Assembly (NCBI GenBank): GCA_009733575.1
Contig: ML769438.1
Span: forward strand, 213,448-277,447
Length of the DNA: 64,000 nt
Direction of reading: 5' to 3'
Source of the DNA: Gymnopus androsaceus JB14
Taxonomy: Eukaryota; Basidiomycota; Agaricomycetes; Agaricales; Omphalotaceae
In this document: piece after piece, positions 11,269-22,033 of the stretch
Position numbering within the stretch: the stretch's first letter is position 1
How the letters are laid out: each line of letters opens with the position of its first letter
Notes under the pieces: generated by a model
Databases searched by the model: none
Told to the model about the DNA's origin: nothing
Seen by the model: the letters and a program-made list of their open reading frames with translations, nothing else
Program-made: the position numbers and the translations under genes

Positions 11269-11967
11269 CAAAGATTCAATCGCAACAAGACGGGATGAGA
11301 GAAGAAAAAAGAACTGCGAAGTTATGATGCACGTGCAACTATATAGTTGCGGAGATTGAAGTTCGGAGATTGAATTGACTTGTGATTATTGTTCGGACCA
11401 GGTTCTATGTTGTAACCCATGTCTTGCATCACGATGTAACTGCAGAGGAATTCCGAGTATGACTGAGTGATGAATGAAGAAGCAGAGTGGATTAGATGTG
11501 AGATGTCGGCCATGCAGTTTATATGCCCCCCATACATGTATGGATTGTGTATGGAAAATATTTCAAAGGCAACTCAAAGGTATGGAATTTTGCTATGGAC
11601 ATGTATGGAAAGCATGGAGTTCATACTTCCATACTCACCATACTACTCATACATTTGCAAAACTGCTGATGAAATGCAGCCCCCAGATCTTTGTACAGGA
11701 CTCAGTAAAAATCTTAAGCACCCTGATATTACAGCAAGCCCTCACTCAACCTCCTGGTATTGTTCTATACTGTTGCCCTGAAGCTCTTGGCGCGAGAGCA
11801 CATTAGCAAAAGTATGTTCTTGTCCTATGTAGCTGATTTGAGGCTAATCACTCTATATCTAGCACACAATGGCCGGGAGACCTGTGGTGTATTACGCAAC
11901 ACCTCCACAAGATCCACAATCCACTGGTATATCTGGTTCTTCATGTTGGCTATCTCCATATTGCTTC
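11269..11967 (+). repeat. hAT promoter and first-exon region (inverted copy at 17077-17776)
   Basis: This 700-bp segment matches 17077-17776 in opposite orientation almost base for base. It contains many ccatac and gtatgg words (11520-11660) and, at its distal end, the beginning of the hAT open reading frame at 11869. I read it as the 5' flank of the hAT element. Confidence 0.8.
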
Positions 11968-13189
11968 TACGATTTGGCACCATTGTACGCTTGGTGGTAC
12001 AAGTTCAAGGAAGCTGAAATAGAGGCAGAATCTGATAGTGAGCATGATGTTTGCATCTCACATGAAGAGGTCTGCATTATACTTATTCATTTAGACTCTT
12101 GCGTTACATTCAATTTATAGCTTGCAGATAGTCTTCCTAGTAAGACTGTACCCGAGGGAACAGCACGTGCTGGGAAGAGCACTCGAGAGAAGCGCAAACA
12201 TAAAAAGCAGAGGTGTGATACGGAACAGGAAACTTCCAGGCATTCCACAGGCAACAAGTAGCGGCACAGTCCAATAGCAAGAGCAAGGTTTGTACTGCTA
12301 GTCTCTATTATGATATTTCTAACATATTATTCCAGCCTTCACATCTTCAAAATCCTATTTGCATTTTTTGTTTCAGCCCCTCCTCCAGAAGGTAATACTC
12401 ATGCACCAGGGGACAAACACTATTGCTGTTGTCATGGAGAGTCTACAAAGGTTCTGTGAGTCTCAAAGGCCATGCGTTTTTCAAATAACAGTGAATTCAT
12501 TATGGATTTTAACTGTGCATGCACTAAAAACTAAAAAAACAGGCTTACTGGACATTTGGAAACACATGCAACAGATATGCATTGTTTCTACTCAATACTC
12601 CATAGTCAAAAGTCCACCCCATTGGAAGAAGAGATCAAAATTGCTGAAGGATAATTTTTTTTGAGAATTACACAGTATTCTTGAAATATCTTGACTTGCT
12701 AACATCTTGGAGGCCTTGACATGTTCAGCGGAGCACAAGCTGAAGAGTTTTTCAATTCTCTGTAGTTTTGGAACAGTTTAAAAACATGACCAGGTGAATG
12801 GGATCAGTCTACATTAGACACTCTTAATTGAGTGGCTTGTCACTGTTGTCAGTTGTGATCAGCCCTTTCAAGAAGTTGAATGTGCGAGTTCCATGCACTT
12901 CTAGAATATGCTCACCACCGAGCTAATCCGCTCAAACTCCCATCTGCAGATACTGTTCAGCAACAAGTCATGAAGATTGGTCAAGAAATGGAGACAGAAT
13001 TGCAGGATTTTTCTAAGGTATGGTTTATCTGTTTATGATATCCCCCTAATACAAGTCCTGTAGACACTTGACTGCATGGTATCCTATTGCAACTGGATGC
13101 ATGGACTTCATCAAATGGCTTATGCATTCGTTGCTATAATGCTTCCTGTATACAAAGCAATGGCAAGCTTGTAATAGTCCTTGAATAGA

Positions 13190-13305
13190 AAGATTTCCCG
13201 CATTTTTTCTTTTTGAAAAAAAAATAGTTTTTTTTTTTTTTTTTTAGAGGAAAAGATTCCTGGGATTTGAACTTTTTTTTTTCCAGGGAGCCTTTTTTTC
13301 TTTTT
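13190..13305. other. Low-quality sequence abutting the gap
   Basis: Compared with the clean homologous stretch on the other strand at 8495-8575, this part has runs of 9-19 T or A and lost or gained bases. It looks like sequencing error rather than biology, and reading frames here should not be trusted. Confidence 0.75.
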
Positions 13306-14178
13306 NNNNNNNNNNNNNNNNNNNNNNNNNNNNNNNNNNNNNNNNNNNNNNNNNNNNNNNNNNNNNNNNNNNNNNNNNNNNNNNNNNNNNNNNNNNNNNN
13401 NNNNNNNNNNNNNNNNNNNNNNNNNNNNNNNNNNNNNNNNNNNNNNNNNNNNNNNNNNNNNNNNNNNNNNNNNNNNNNNNNNNNNNNNNNNNNNNNNNNN
13501 NNNNNNNNNNNNNNNNNNNNNNNNNNNNNNNNNNNNNNNNNNNNNNNNNNNNNNNNNNNNNNNNNNNNNNNNNNNNNNNNNNNNNNNNNNNNNNNNNNNN
13601 NNNNNNNNNNNNNNNNNNNNNNNNNNNNNNNNNNNNNNNNNNNNNNNNNNNNNNNNNNNNNNNNNNNNNNNNNNNNNNNNNNNNNNNNNNNNNNNNNNNN
13701 NNNNNNNNNNNNNNNNNNNNNNNNNNNNNNNNNNNNNNNNNNNNNNNNNNNNNNNNNNNNNNNNNNNNNNNNNNNNNNNNNNNNNNNNNNNNNNNNNNNN
13801 NNNNNNNNNNNNNNNNNNNNNNNNNNNNNNNNNNNNNNNNNNNNNNNNNNNNNNNNNNNNNNNNNNNNNNNNNNNNNNNNNNNNNNNNNNNNNNNNNNNN
13901 NNNNNNNNNNNNNNNNNNNNNNNNNNNNNNNNNNNNNNNNNNNNNNNNNNNNNNNNNNNNNNNNNNNNNNNNNNNNNNNNNNNNNNNNNNNNNNNNNNNN
14001 NNNNNNNNNNNNNNNNNNNNNNNNNNNNNNNNNNNNNNNNNNNNNNNNNNNNNNNNNNNNNNNNNNNNNNNNNNNNNNNNNNNNNNNNNNNNNNNNNNNN
14101 NNNNNNNNNNNNNNNNNNNNNNNNNNNNNNNNNNNNNNNNNNNNNNNNNNNNNNNNNNNNNNNNNNNNNNNNNNNNNN
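13306..14178. other. Assembly gap of 873 N
   Basis: This is a continuous run of unknown bases. By homology with 7360-8500 on the other strand it should hold the middle of the hAT transposase gene. Confidence 0.99.
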
Positions 14179-14561
14179 ACTAGGATACCTGAGGTGTCCA
14201 AAGTTTTGCCTTTATCCTGGGCCAGCTAGGATGCCTTAGGTTGCCTAAGAGGACTAGGTGACCTTGGATACTCCTGGGCCCAAAACAGTTTTTTTCCGAT
14301 GGAAGCTCAGTGATTATTACTATAAGTATGACAACTCATCCTTCTATACATGGGCTGCTCATATGTGATATATATTTCTTTGGTTACTATTGCTGACTTT
14401 TTATTTCAGTCCTTGACACTCAATTCAACTACAAGAAGCTTAAAAAGATTACATTAATGATCCTGATCTTCTTGCTTACCTTGAAGAGCTAAAGGAAGCT
14501 CTTCGCATTTAATTGACGAGTTCTATCCAGCAGACAACCGGACACCACCAGCACACAAGCT

Positions 14562-16171
14562 GGTTTTTCATAGATCGTAGTAGTGGTGTTCTCGTGCAGA
14601 AAGCGGAAACTCATGTGGCGAATACGAGGAACAGGGTATCGATGTTTAGGAGATCTGCCTTACAGTATGTCTTCAACTTCTTTGCATACTGATAGCTATT
14701 GACTCGGACTTTTTAGAAATACTCCTGCATCCTATATTGGCAATGAATCTGTCCTCTCCCCAGAAACCTTGACGGAATTGTTTTTTGGTCCTCACTCAGA
14801 GTCACTGTGCATATCGTGACTGGTTTCCTGTTTGGGATCAGGACGAAAACAACTGTATCCAACAAAACTCGTACGTGTGTGAAAGCTACTGCAAGATTCA
14901 AATATTTGCTTGCCATAGGGACTTTCTGACAGGTCGCGTCGCTTGTGTATGTATTGCCAGATTATCCTCGGTGCTCAAAGCTGATGCCTTATTTCAGTGC
15001 TTTAGATTGGTCGCATTTTTCATTCGCAATACCTGTGTTGTATCAACAAGTTTCGGCAACTTGAGCGTAATTAACCAGGCTATTTGGTAGGTACTGTGAT
15101 GTTATATTTCTCTATACACATTCTAACGCTTGAGCAGGAGCGATCAGTCTATATATACATTGAGTGGTTTCTCGAGCTCCTCATTTTCCGTCAGGTGTTA
15201 TGCTGCTTTGGTTGGGTGTTAGTGCCGTTAGAGCTTACGGTCTTCGATAGTGATTGATGTAGGTGATGATAGTACGTACATGTAATAGCTACTCTTAATC
15301 TATATGGTGTATTTTATATTGTCCTTGCAATATACATAATTGTTCTATCTTTTGTATGTGTGTATCCCATCCAAAGGATGCATGGACAGTATAGGAAAGG
15401 ACAGTATGGATTGAGTATGGAGATGGTATGGGAGTTTCCATACATTGGGTATGGAAACTTTGCGACGCTGTAGCAGCCATACATCCTGACTATGTATGGA
15501 GTTTGTATGGAGTGTATGGTACCATACCTCCATACACTTGTGAAAGTGCTGATGTTGCAAATTTGGAATCTGTTTCTTATGCACAGCAATGCAGCTAAAG
15601 GCAAGGGGGTAAATTCCTTCAGTAATTGGTAGTAGTTGATACTGATTATATTGTTGTTGCAGTAGATATAAGAGGCAGTAGATGGTAGATAATATAGAGG
15701 ATATCCAGCGAGAACCATCATCAACATTGTTGAACAATGTGGACAATGGAAGTAAGTAAAGCGCAAGCTGTGCAAGCTGTGCAAGCCATGATATCGGGAT
15801 TCCCACTGCAGTCGGACTTATAAATTGCAAGAAATGGTCTGATTTGGTTGATTTACGGCTTGTACAGGAACCGTATACGGCCGTATTTGTACGGTCATAT
15901 ACGGGTGGTATCACTCCCGTAGTCATAACCGTATACCTACAGTGGTTAGTGGTATATGATACAGATACAGGTACCCGTAAAACCGTTACCGTAAGCTGTA
16001 TCTTACGGTTACAGTGCGGATCCCTAGGTAGGGCAAACCCTTTACTTGTACCACATCATTCCAATTGAGCAAATTTCTTTCCTTCTTTAGACCCTGAGTG
16101 TTGTACACATATTAAAGCAGTGTCAAACAGTAGTAGGAAGCACCGAATGTTTTTATTATGGTCGGAAACTC
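14562..16171 (+). repeat. 1.6-kb direct repeat, copy 1, with gene-like introns
   Basis: This is nearly identical to 17777-19388. In native order it sits next to the hAT promoter and faces away from it. Three stretches look like fungal introns with proper GT-AG ends and branch-like motifs: about 14665-14716, 14945-14995 and 15088-15137 (ctaac before gcttgagcag). The sequence between reads partly open (FPVWDQDENNCIQQNSYVC), but I find no ATG and no single frame through all exons, so I do not call a gene. The right part holds ccatac/gtatgg words (15360-15540) and an accgta-rich end (15860-16030) that closes with ggatcccta, resembling a hAT-MITE terminus. Confidence 0.7.
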
Positions 16172-17074
16172 CACTTCAGTCACCTACTAAAAAGTACCTT
16201 GTTAGGCTCAACTTTTGACCCAATAGTTGGCCCTAAGAGGGGTCAAATCCCCGGGATATCCCATCTGGGATCACCCAAGTGTCCGGGGTCCTGGCATGGG
16301 AGACCCATGGGACATCCCTGGGAAATCCACAGTAGGCTAGTAATTGGATATTCCACCCACCTGAGTGTGTGGGATTCCCAGGTAACAAGGTAGCTGGATA
16401 TCCCACTCAACTGAGTATGTGGGATTCACAGGTAACAAGGTAGCTGGATATCCCACCCACCTGAGTGTGTGGGATTCCCAGGTAGTAAGGTAACTGAATA
16501 TCCCATCCACTTGAGTATGTGGGATTCCCATGTAACAGGGTAGCTGGATATTGCATCCACCTGAGTATGTGGGATTCCCAGGTAACAAGGTAGCTGGATA
16601 TCCCATCCACCTGAGTGTGTGGGATTCCCAGGTAGCAAGGTAACTGGATATCCCATCCACCTGAGTACGTGGGATTCCCATGTAACAGGGTAGCTGGATA
16701 TCCCACCCACCTGAGTATGTTGGATTCCCAGGCAACAGGGTAGCTGGATATCCCACCCAATTAAGTATGTGGGATTCCACTCCAGGCTACCACAATTCAT
16801 ATCATGTTAGATAGGCCAAAGTGTAACAATCCAGTATCTAATATGAAGTAAATACACAAGAAATCCAGGGCCATGGATTTCAGGGTGACCTCTGGCACCT
16901 CTGATTCCATGACTCCTTAACATTGGCTACCAAATAGCTATTGATAGTGATAGTGATGACTGCCTCATCAAGTCATCTGACAACCTATCTCTACTGATCC
17001 CATCAACATTCATGTGACATTGTCACATAGTAAGAATTAAAATCTTTGGAATAGTGATTAATAGTTATAGTAAT
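16172..17074 (+). repeat. Single arm of the foldback element
   Basis: It starts with the foldback terminus CACTTCAGTCACCTACTA and matches the inverted arm 36589-37491 almost exactly, including the 50-bp minisatellite (16345-16790). It stops at 17074 with atagtaat, exactly the base where the 959-bp element is inserted in the other copy. It is followed by gg, the first two bases of that element. The other arm is absent, so this is a broken copy. Confidence 0.8.
16345..16790. repeat. 50-bp minisatellite, about nine units
   Basis: Units of 50 bp consist of gtgtgggattcccaggtaac followed by aaggtagctggatatcccac and ccacctgagt, with point changes. Because 50 is not divisible by three, all three minus-strand frames stay open and yield look-alike repeat peptides. 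This is a by-product of the repeat, not evidence for a gene. Confidence 0.85.
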
Positions 17075-17076
17075 GG

Positions 17077-17776
17077 AAGCAATATGGAGATAGCCAACAT
17101 GAAGAACCAGATATACCAGTGGATTGTGGATCTTGTGGAGGTGTTGCGTAATACACCACAGGTCTCCCGGCCATTGTGTGCTAGATATAGAGTGATTAGC
17201 CTCAAATCAGCTACATAGGACAAGAACATACTTTTGCTAATGTGCTCTCACGCCAAGAGCTTCAGGGCAACAGTATAGAACAATACCAGGAGGTTGAGTG
17301 AGGGCTTGCTGTAATATCAGGGTGCTTAAGATTTTTACTGAGTCCTGTACAAAGATCTGGGGGCTGCATTTCATCAGCAGTTTTGCAAATGTATGAGTAG
17401 TATGGTGAGTATGGAAGTATGAACTCCATGCTTTCCATACATGTCCATAGCAAAATTCCATACCTTTGAGTTGCCTTTGAAATATTTTCCATACACAATC
17501 CATACATGTATGGGGGGCATATAAACTGCATGGCTGACATCTCACATCTAATCCACTCTGCTTCTTCATTCATCACTCAGTCATACTCGGAATTCCTCTG
17601 CAGTTACATCGTGATGCAAGACATGGGTTACAACATAGAACCTGGTCCGAACAATAATCACAAGTCAATTCAATCTCCGAACTTCAATCTCCGCAACTAT
17701 ATAGTTGCACGTGCATCATAACTTCGCAGTTCTTTTTTCTTCTCTCATCCCGTCTTGTTGCGATTGAATCTTTGCA
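17077..17776 (-). repeat. Inverted copy of the hAT promoter/first exon region
   Basis: This is the reverse complement of 11269-11967, truncated within the first hAT exon. Its promoter end abuts the 17777 repeat directly. I take that as the native arrangement, because the same two sequences are separated only by the inverted block at the other locus. Confidence 0.8.
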
Positions 17777-19388
17777 GGTTTTTCATAGATCGTAGTAGTG
17801 GTGTTCTCGTGCAGAAAGCGGAAACTCATGTGGCGAATACGAGGAACAGGGTATCGATGTTTAGGAGATCTGCCTTACAGTATGTCTTCAACTTCTTTGC
17901 ATACTGATAGCTATTGACTCGGACTTTTTAGAAATACTCCTGCATCCTATATTGGCAATGAATCTGTCCTCTCCCCAGAAACCTTGACGGAATTGTTTTT
18001 TGGTCCTCACTCAGAGTCACTGTGCATATCGTGACTGGTTTCCTGTTTGGGATCAGGACAAAAACAACTGTATCCAACAAAACTCGTACGTGTGTGAAAG
18101 CTACTGCAAGATTCAAATATTTGCTTGCCATAGGGACTTTCTGACAGGTCGCGTCGCTTGTGTATGTATTGCCAGATTATCCTCGGTGCTCAAAGCTGAT
18201 GCCTTATTTCAGTGCTTTAGATTGGTCGCATTTTTCATTCGCAATACCTGTGTTGTATCAACAAGTTTCGGCAACTTGAGCGTAATTAACCAGGCTATTT
18301 GGTAGGTACTGTGATGTTATATTTCTCTATACACATTCTAACGCTTGAGCAGGAGCGATCAGTCTATATATACATTGAGTGGTTTCTCGAGCTCCTCATT
18401 TTCCGTCAGGTGTTATGCTGCTTTGGTTGGGTGTTAGTGCCGTTAGAGCTTACGGTCTTCGATAGTGATCGATGTAGGTGATGATAGTACGTACATGTAA
18501 TAGCTACTCTTTAATCTATATGGTGTATTTTATATTGTCCTTGCAATATACATAATTGTTCTATCTTTTGTATGTGTGTATCCCATCCAAAGGATGAATG
18601 GACAGTACAGGAAAGGACAGTATGGATTGAGTATGGAGATGGTATGGGAGTTTCCATACATTGGGTATGGAAACTTTGCGACGCTGTAGCAGCCATACAT
18701 CCTGACCATGTATGGAGTTTGTATGGAGTGTATGGTACCATACCTCCATACACTTGTGAAAGTGCTGATGTTGCAAATTTGGAATCTGTTTCTTATGCAC
18801 AGCAATGCAGCTAAAGGCAAGGGGGTAAAATTCCTTCAGTAATTGGTAGTAGTTGATACTGATTATATTGTTGTTGCAGTAGATATAAGAGGCAGTAGAT
18901 GGTAGATAATATAGAGGATATCCAGCGAGAACCATCATCAACATTGTTGAACAATGTGGACAATGGAAGTAAGTAAAGCGCAAGCTGTGCAAGCTGTGCA
19001 AGCCATGATATCGGGATTCCCACTGCAGTCGGACTTATAAATTGCAAGAAATGGTCTGATTTGGTTGATTTACGGCTTGTACAGGAACCGTATACGGCCG
19101 TATTTGTACGGTCATATACGGGTGGTATCACTCCCGTAGTCATAACCGTATACCTACAGTGGTTAGTGGTATATGATACAGGTACAGGTACCCGTAAAAC
19201 CGTTACCGTAAGCTGTATCTTACGGTTACAGTGCGGATCCCTAGGTAGGGCAAACCCTTTACTTGTACCACATCATTCCAATTGAGCAAATTTCTTTCCT
19301 TCTTTAGACCCTGAGTGTTGTACACATATTAAAGGAGTGTCAAACAGTAGTAGGAAGCAACGAATGTTTTTATTATGGTCGGAAACTC
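17777..19388 (+). repeat. 1.6-kb direct repeat, copy 2
   Basis: This is the second copy of 14562-16171 with a handful of substitutions and two one-base indels, including the same three intron-like stretches. It ends at ggaaactcc, where copy 1 enters the foldback arm and this copy enters an ACCTTATT element. The two copies thus record different later insertions at the same point. Confidence 0.85.
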
Positions 19389-19998
19389 CGTATAAGTGAA
19401 AGAAATAAGTTACCTTATAATTCGAAATCCGCTATCTTATTTGATACTCCGCTACCTTATTCGAATTTAAATACAATGTATGACTTTGAAATACATTATA
19501 TATTCACTTGTATTGTACAAAACATGTCTGTGATTGTGCATATTAGGCTACAGGCTAGCTCCCAATACATTTATGGTTGCTGGCTAATTATGCATTGTTG
19601 TTGAGACAAGATCTATGACTTATGAATAATTTGATGGTTACTACCATGCCAATGAAGCCTTATATGACTAAAATTAAACACTTCAAGTCAATTCTGGTGT
19701 TTTAGAGGTGGTCACAGACAGGAGAACATGTAAAAATGAAGGACTGAAAGTTCTATCTGTTCCTGGCAGTAGTAAGCTTGCTTAAATCATGACCCATACA
19801 CCTGAATACAGTTTAGTAGTGCCTGTAACACATTGCATAGCCTTCAATAGACATCTACAATGTTATTTACAGCTTAAGGTAGAATAAGATAGAATGAGGT
19901 AATAAGGTAAAACAAGTTAAATAAGTTAACTTGGTAAGGCTAAGGTAGCAATAAGGTAGCGGAGTTTGAAAATCCCAGGTAATTTGGTAGCCACCGTT
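19389..19998. repeat. ACCTTATT-rich element, copy 3
   Basis: It begins cgtataagtgaaagaaataag and ends ggtagccaccgtt, the same pair of ends as at 48008-48690 read in reverse. It is about 80-90 percent similar to the 6207 copy by eye. No reading frame of interest is visible. Confidence 0.7.
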
Positions 19999-20876
19999 CA
20001 ATTTGCGTTCAATTCCGTTGAGAATTGAGTAAGCTATTGAGGTGTAAAGCGATTTGGCGTGCAGGCATCTTTATACGTGAGATACCGTAAATATACACAC
20101 GTGATCACATAATGTCTCACGTCTGAATTTGGACATGAGTCTGAACAGACATGGGACATGGGCCTAACTTTTGAGTCTCAGTCATTGTATTAAGCACTCA
20201 TATGATGAGATGACCGTGAGAGCTTTCAAGCAAGCTGAGGCCGCTGGAAAAAAACTACTTTTTCCAGAGAAAAGATGTACTTCGTCTTCTCACTGAACGC
20301 GCCCAGGGCCCTAAAGTTTGGGATTGCTTGTGGGATCTTTTGAAAACCCTTTCAACGGGGCAGTTGACTACGAGCCACCCAGGACCCACCGTGGTGGAAT
20401 CAGGTTGTGAGTTTGTAGTGTGCTTCGATCTGATATCAATACTGGTCACGGTCCTCGGTAATGTTTCAAATGCGCGGTTTTTTTTTTCTGAGTAAATGAA
20501 AGGCTGTCCAATCTCCTTTTGACAGCAGAAATCAGAAAAGCGCTCCGTGTCTCACTGACACAGAGCCAACATTAACATCTCGAGACGCGGGAGCTTGAGC
20601 TCAACTACGAACTTACGGCAGCAGGCACTTATCCATCTTTATTACATCTTTATTTGTATTATACCGTTCCAACGTGTTGCGTTAGTTCCACACACATTAC
20701 ACTGATTGTGGGAGTGATCACAATTCACGGACATAAGATGAATCCGAAGATCAGAATTTCTTCTTCATATGCGAAAAAGATCAAATATTTCCCAAAGCGT
20801 TGTATAATTAATATAGAAAACTTAAGACAGAAAACTTAAGAAGCCATTCCACCTAAAGAAGTTTACAACCGCCACC
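19999..20876. other. Intergenic, no firm gene
   Basis: No recognisable gene is present. A plus-strand frame open from about 20275 to 20500 (KVWDCLWDLLKTLSTGQLTT) lacks a clear start and may be an old exon. A short palindrome (ctccgtgtctcactgacacagag) lies near 20542. Confidence 0.4.
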
Positions 20877-21235
20877 ATGGATGTGCATCTTGATTTATTT
20901 TACACGATCAATTTGGCAGGACAAGGAACTCCGCGTTCATCGAAGTCTTTTTGTTTTCTTCATAAAGGTAAGCCCGCTCAGGTTGAACTTGTATAAGTAT
21001 TTCTATTCATTTCGAAGCTGCTCAAATCCGAGAGCACCAAATCATTACTTTGGTTGAATTCGCGACCAGTCGCCAGGTACGAAGGAGGGAAGTTTTATTA
21101 TGTGGTACAGCCTTCTATGCTGGGGTCCTGAGAGGTTTTACAGCTGACTTTCGCATTGTCCAACTACAATGGCCGAGTTACATGAAAGTTCTCATTACAG
21201 TAATTTGCATTGAAAACGTCAGTCCGAGATTCTGA
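20877..21235 (+). CDS. Small spliced gene, product unknown
   Basis: The start sits in an ideal context, gccaccATGg. Exon 1 encodes MDVHLDLFYTINLAGQGTPR and a little more; an intron with gtaagc donor and cgaag acceptor spans about 20968-21016. The frame then stays open to the TGA at 21233-21235, giving a protein of just over 100 residues. I do not recognise it. Its last dozen codons and stop lie inside the MITE 21198-21392, so the present C-terminus is transposon-derived. It could also be the truncated start of a formerly longer gene. Confidence 0.4.
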
Positions 21236-21392
21236 CGCCCGGCCTTGTTTATGTATGTTTGCGTCACTTACAAGTTTCAATTAGGCCGAGCTGCCGTTGT
21301 AGTGGCGCGAATGTATTGCCAGCTGGTCCAAGCACACACACATAAACAATGTTGTCAGAATCTTCGACTAACGTTTTCAATGCAAATTACTG
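21198..21392. mobile_element. 195-bp Tc1/mariner-like MITE with long TIRs
   Basis: It is flanked by TA at 21196-21197 and 21393-21394. The ends are inverted repeats starting CAGTAATTTGCATTGAAAAC and matching over about 40 bp with three mismatches, then continuing imperfectly toward the centre. TA sites and a CAG start suggest mobilisation by a Tc1/mariner transposase, though the ends differ from those of the 1248 element. Confidence 0.85.
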
Positions 21393-22033
21393 TATGATTC
21401 AATACCAGTGCACAGTGGCATGACGTGTCCGTGAAGCTGGCCATATAGTCTGGTTTATGATTATCATTAATAGCCTAGACCTTACTAACTCCGAAACTGT
21501 GCGGAGTTACCGTAAACATGGGTCAAAATAAGGAGCATTGCTTGTGATATATGGCTAGGAGATTTAGTATGACTATTACGACACTGAGAGCCAACAAATG
21601 GCTGCCAAAATGGATCAGAATACTCTACTCGGATCCCGTCTGATACTCGCAGAAGGGCTCCTATCAAAATGAGAGCCAGCGAGCCTTCCATGCGGCGGCC
21701 GCGGGAAACTGGATCCGAGTCCTCAGAACCCATGTGATACTTCATATACATCGAACCAGAAGCTCCCTTCGGACTCTAAGGAGTCATCTGAATGTATGGA
21801 TTTCTAAGAGCGCTATACTTATTTGGTGTCAAGATCATTGCTGAATTGCCCTATCTATCCCTCCCACAGTTCTCCAGAGCCTGAATTATCATTGGCGCTG
21901 GTACGCTGTCAGTGTGACTCCCTGGTAACTGAGATCAAATGTATGATTTCCTAATTCGGATGACGTTGACTTGAAAGGACATAAAAGGTGTGTAAGCCAC
22001 TCCCAAAAGTTCCCGCAACATACGAGTTCAACA
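21393..22033. other. P450 upstream region
   Basis: I see no supported gene here. A minus-strand stretch (21751-21485) is open but has no recognisable features. The last 60 bases form the likely promoter of the P450. Confidence 0.4.
21980..21988 (+). promoter_or_regulatory. TATA-like box of the P450 gene
   Basis: The sequence cataaaagg lies 46-54 bp upstream of the chosen ATG at 22034. This is a reasonable TATA position only if the 5' UTR is very short. Confidence 0.35.

Larger units (their letters stand above)
11269..14561. other. Inverted block containing hAT copy 2 and the sequence gap
   Basis: The left edge joins gtttgaagcttg to caaagattcaatcgc; the right edge joins cagcacacaagct to ggtttttcatag. 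Inverting the block would create gtttgaagcttgtgtgctgg, as seen at 6964-6983, and aatctttgcaggtttttcat, as seen at 17768-17787. Both alternative junctions exist elsewhere in this window, so the block is inverted relative to its ancestral order. The 873-base gap and corrupted sequence inside it make an assembly error a serious possibility. Confidence 0.75.
11869..14561 (+). pseudogene. hAT-family transposase, copy 2, interrupted by gap
   Basis: The reading starts MAGRPVVYYATPPQDPQSTG. An intron of about 50 nt follows (from gtctgcatta to caatttatag), then a basic stretch (KSTREKRKHKKQR), then a region resembling the BED-finger segment of basidiomycete hAT proteins (HAPGDKHYYCCHGESTK near 12400). 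From 12590 it mirrors the minus-strand copy 6976-9165 in order: the WLVTVVSCDQPFQE block, then MVSCIALDAW-like sequence near 13080 just before the gap. After the gap (14400-14515) come the LKKDY and DPDLLAYLEELKEALRI parts. Several frames are needed, so I treat it as a pseudogene, though sequence quality near the gap is poor. Confidence 0.7.

Noticed and set aside
13134..14229. Long open frames of unknown residues on both strands across the gap
   Set aside because: They exist only because N bases give no stop codons; they are not genes.
14785..15090. 101-codon frame, also present at 18000-18305
   Set aside because: It begins at a TTG, has no ATG, and overlaps two intron-like stretches. The coding case is weak, so it is described only within the repeat.
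16337..16800. Three overlapping repeat proteins on one strand
   Set aside because: They are the three frames of a stop-free 50-bp minisatellite. No start context, splice pattern or conservation supports coding.
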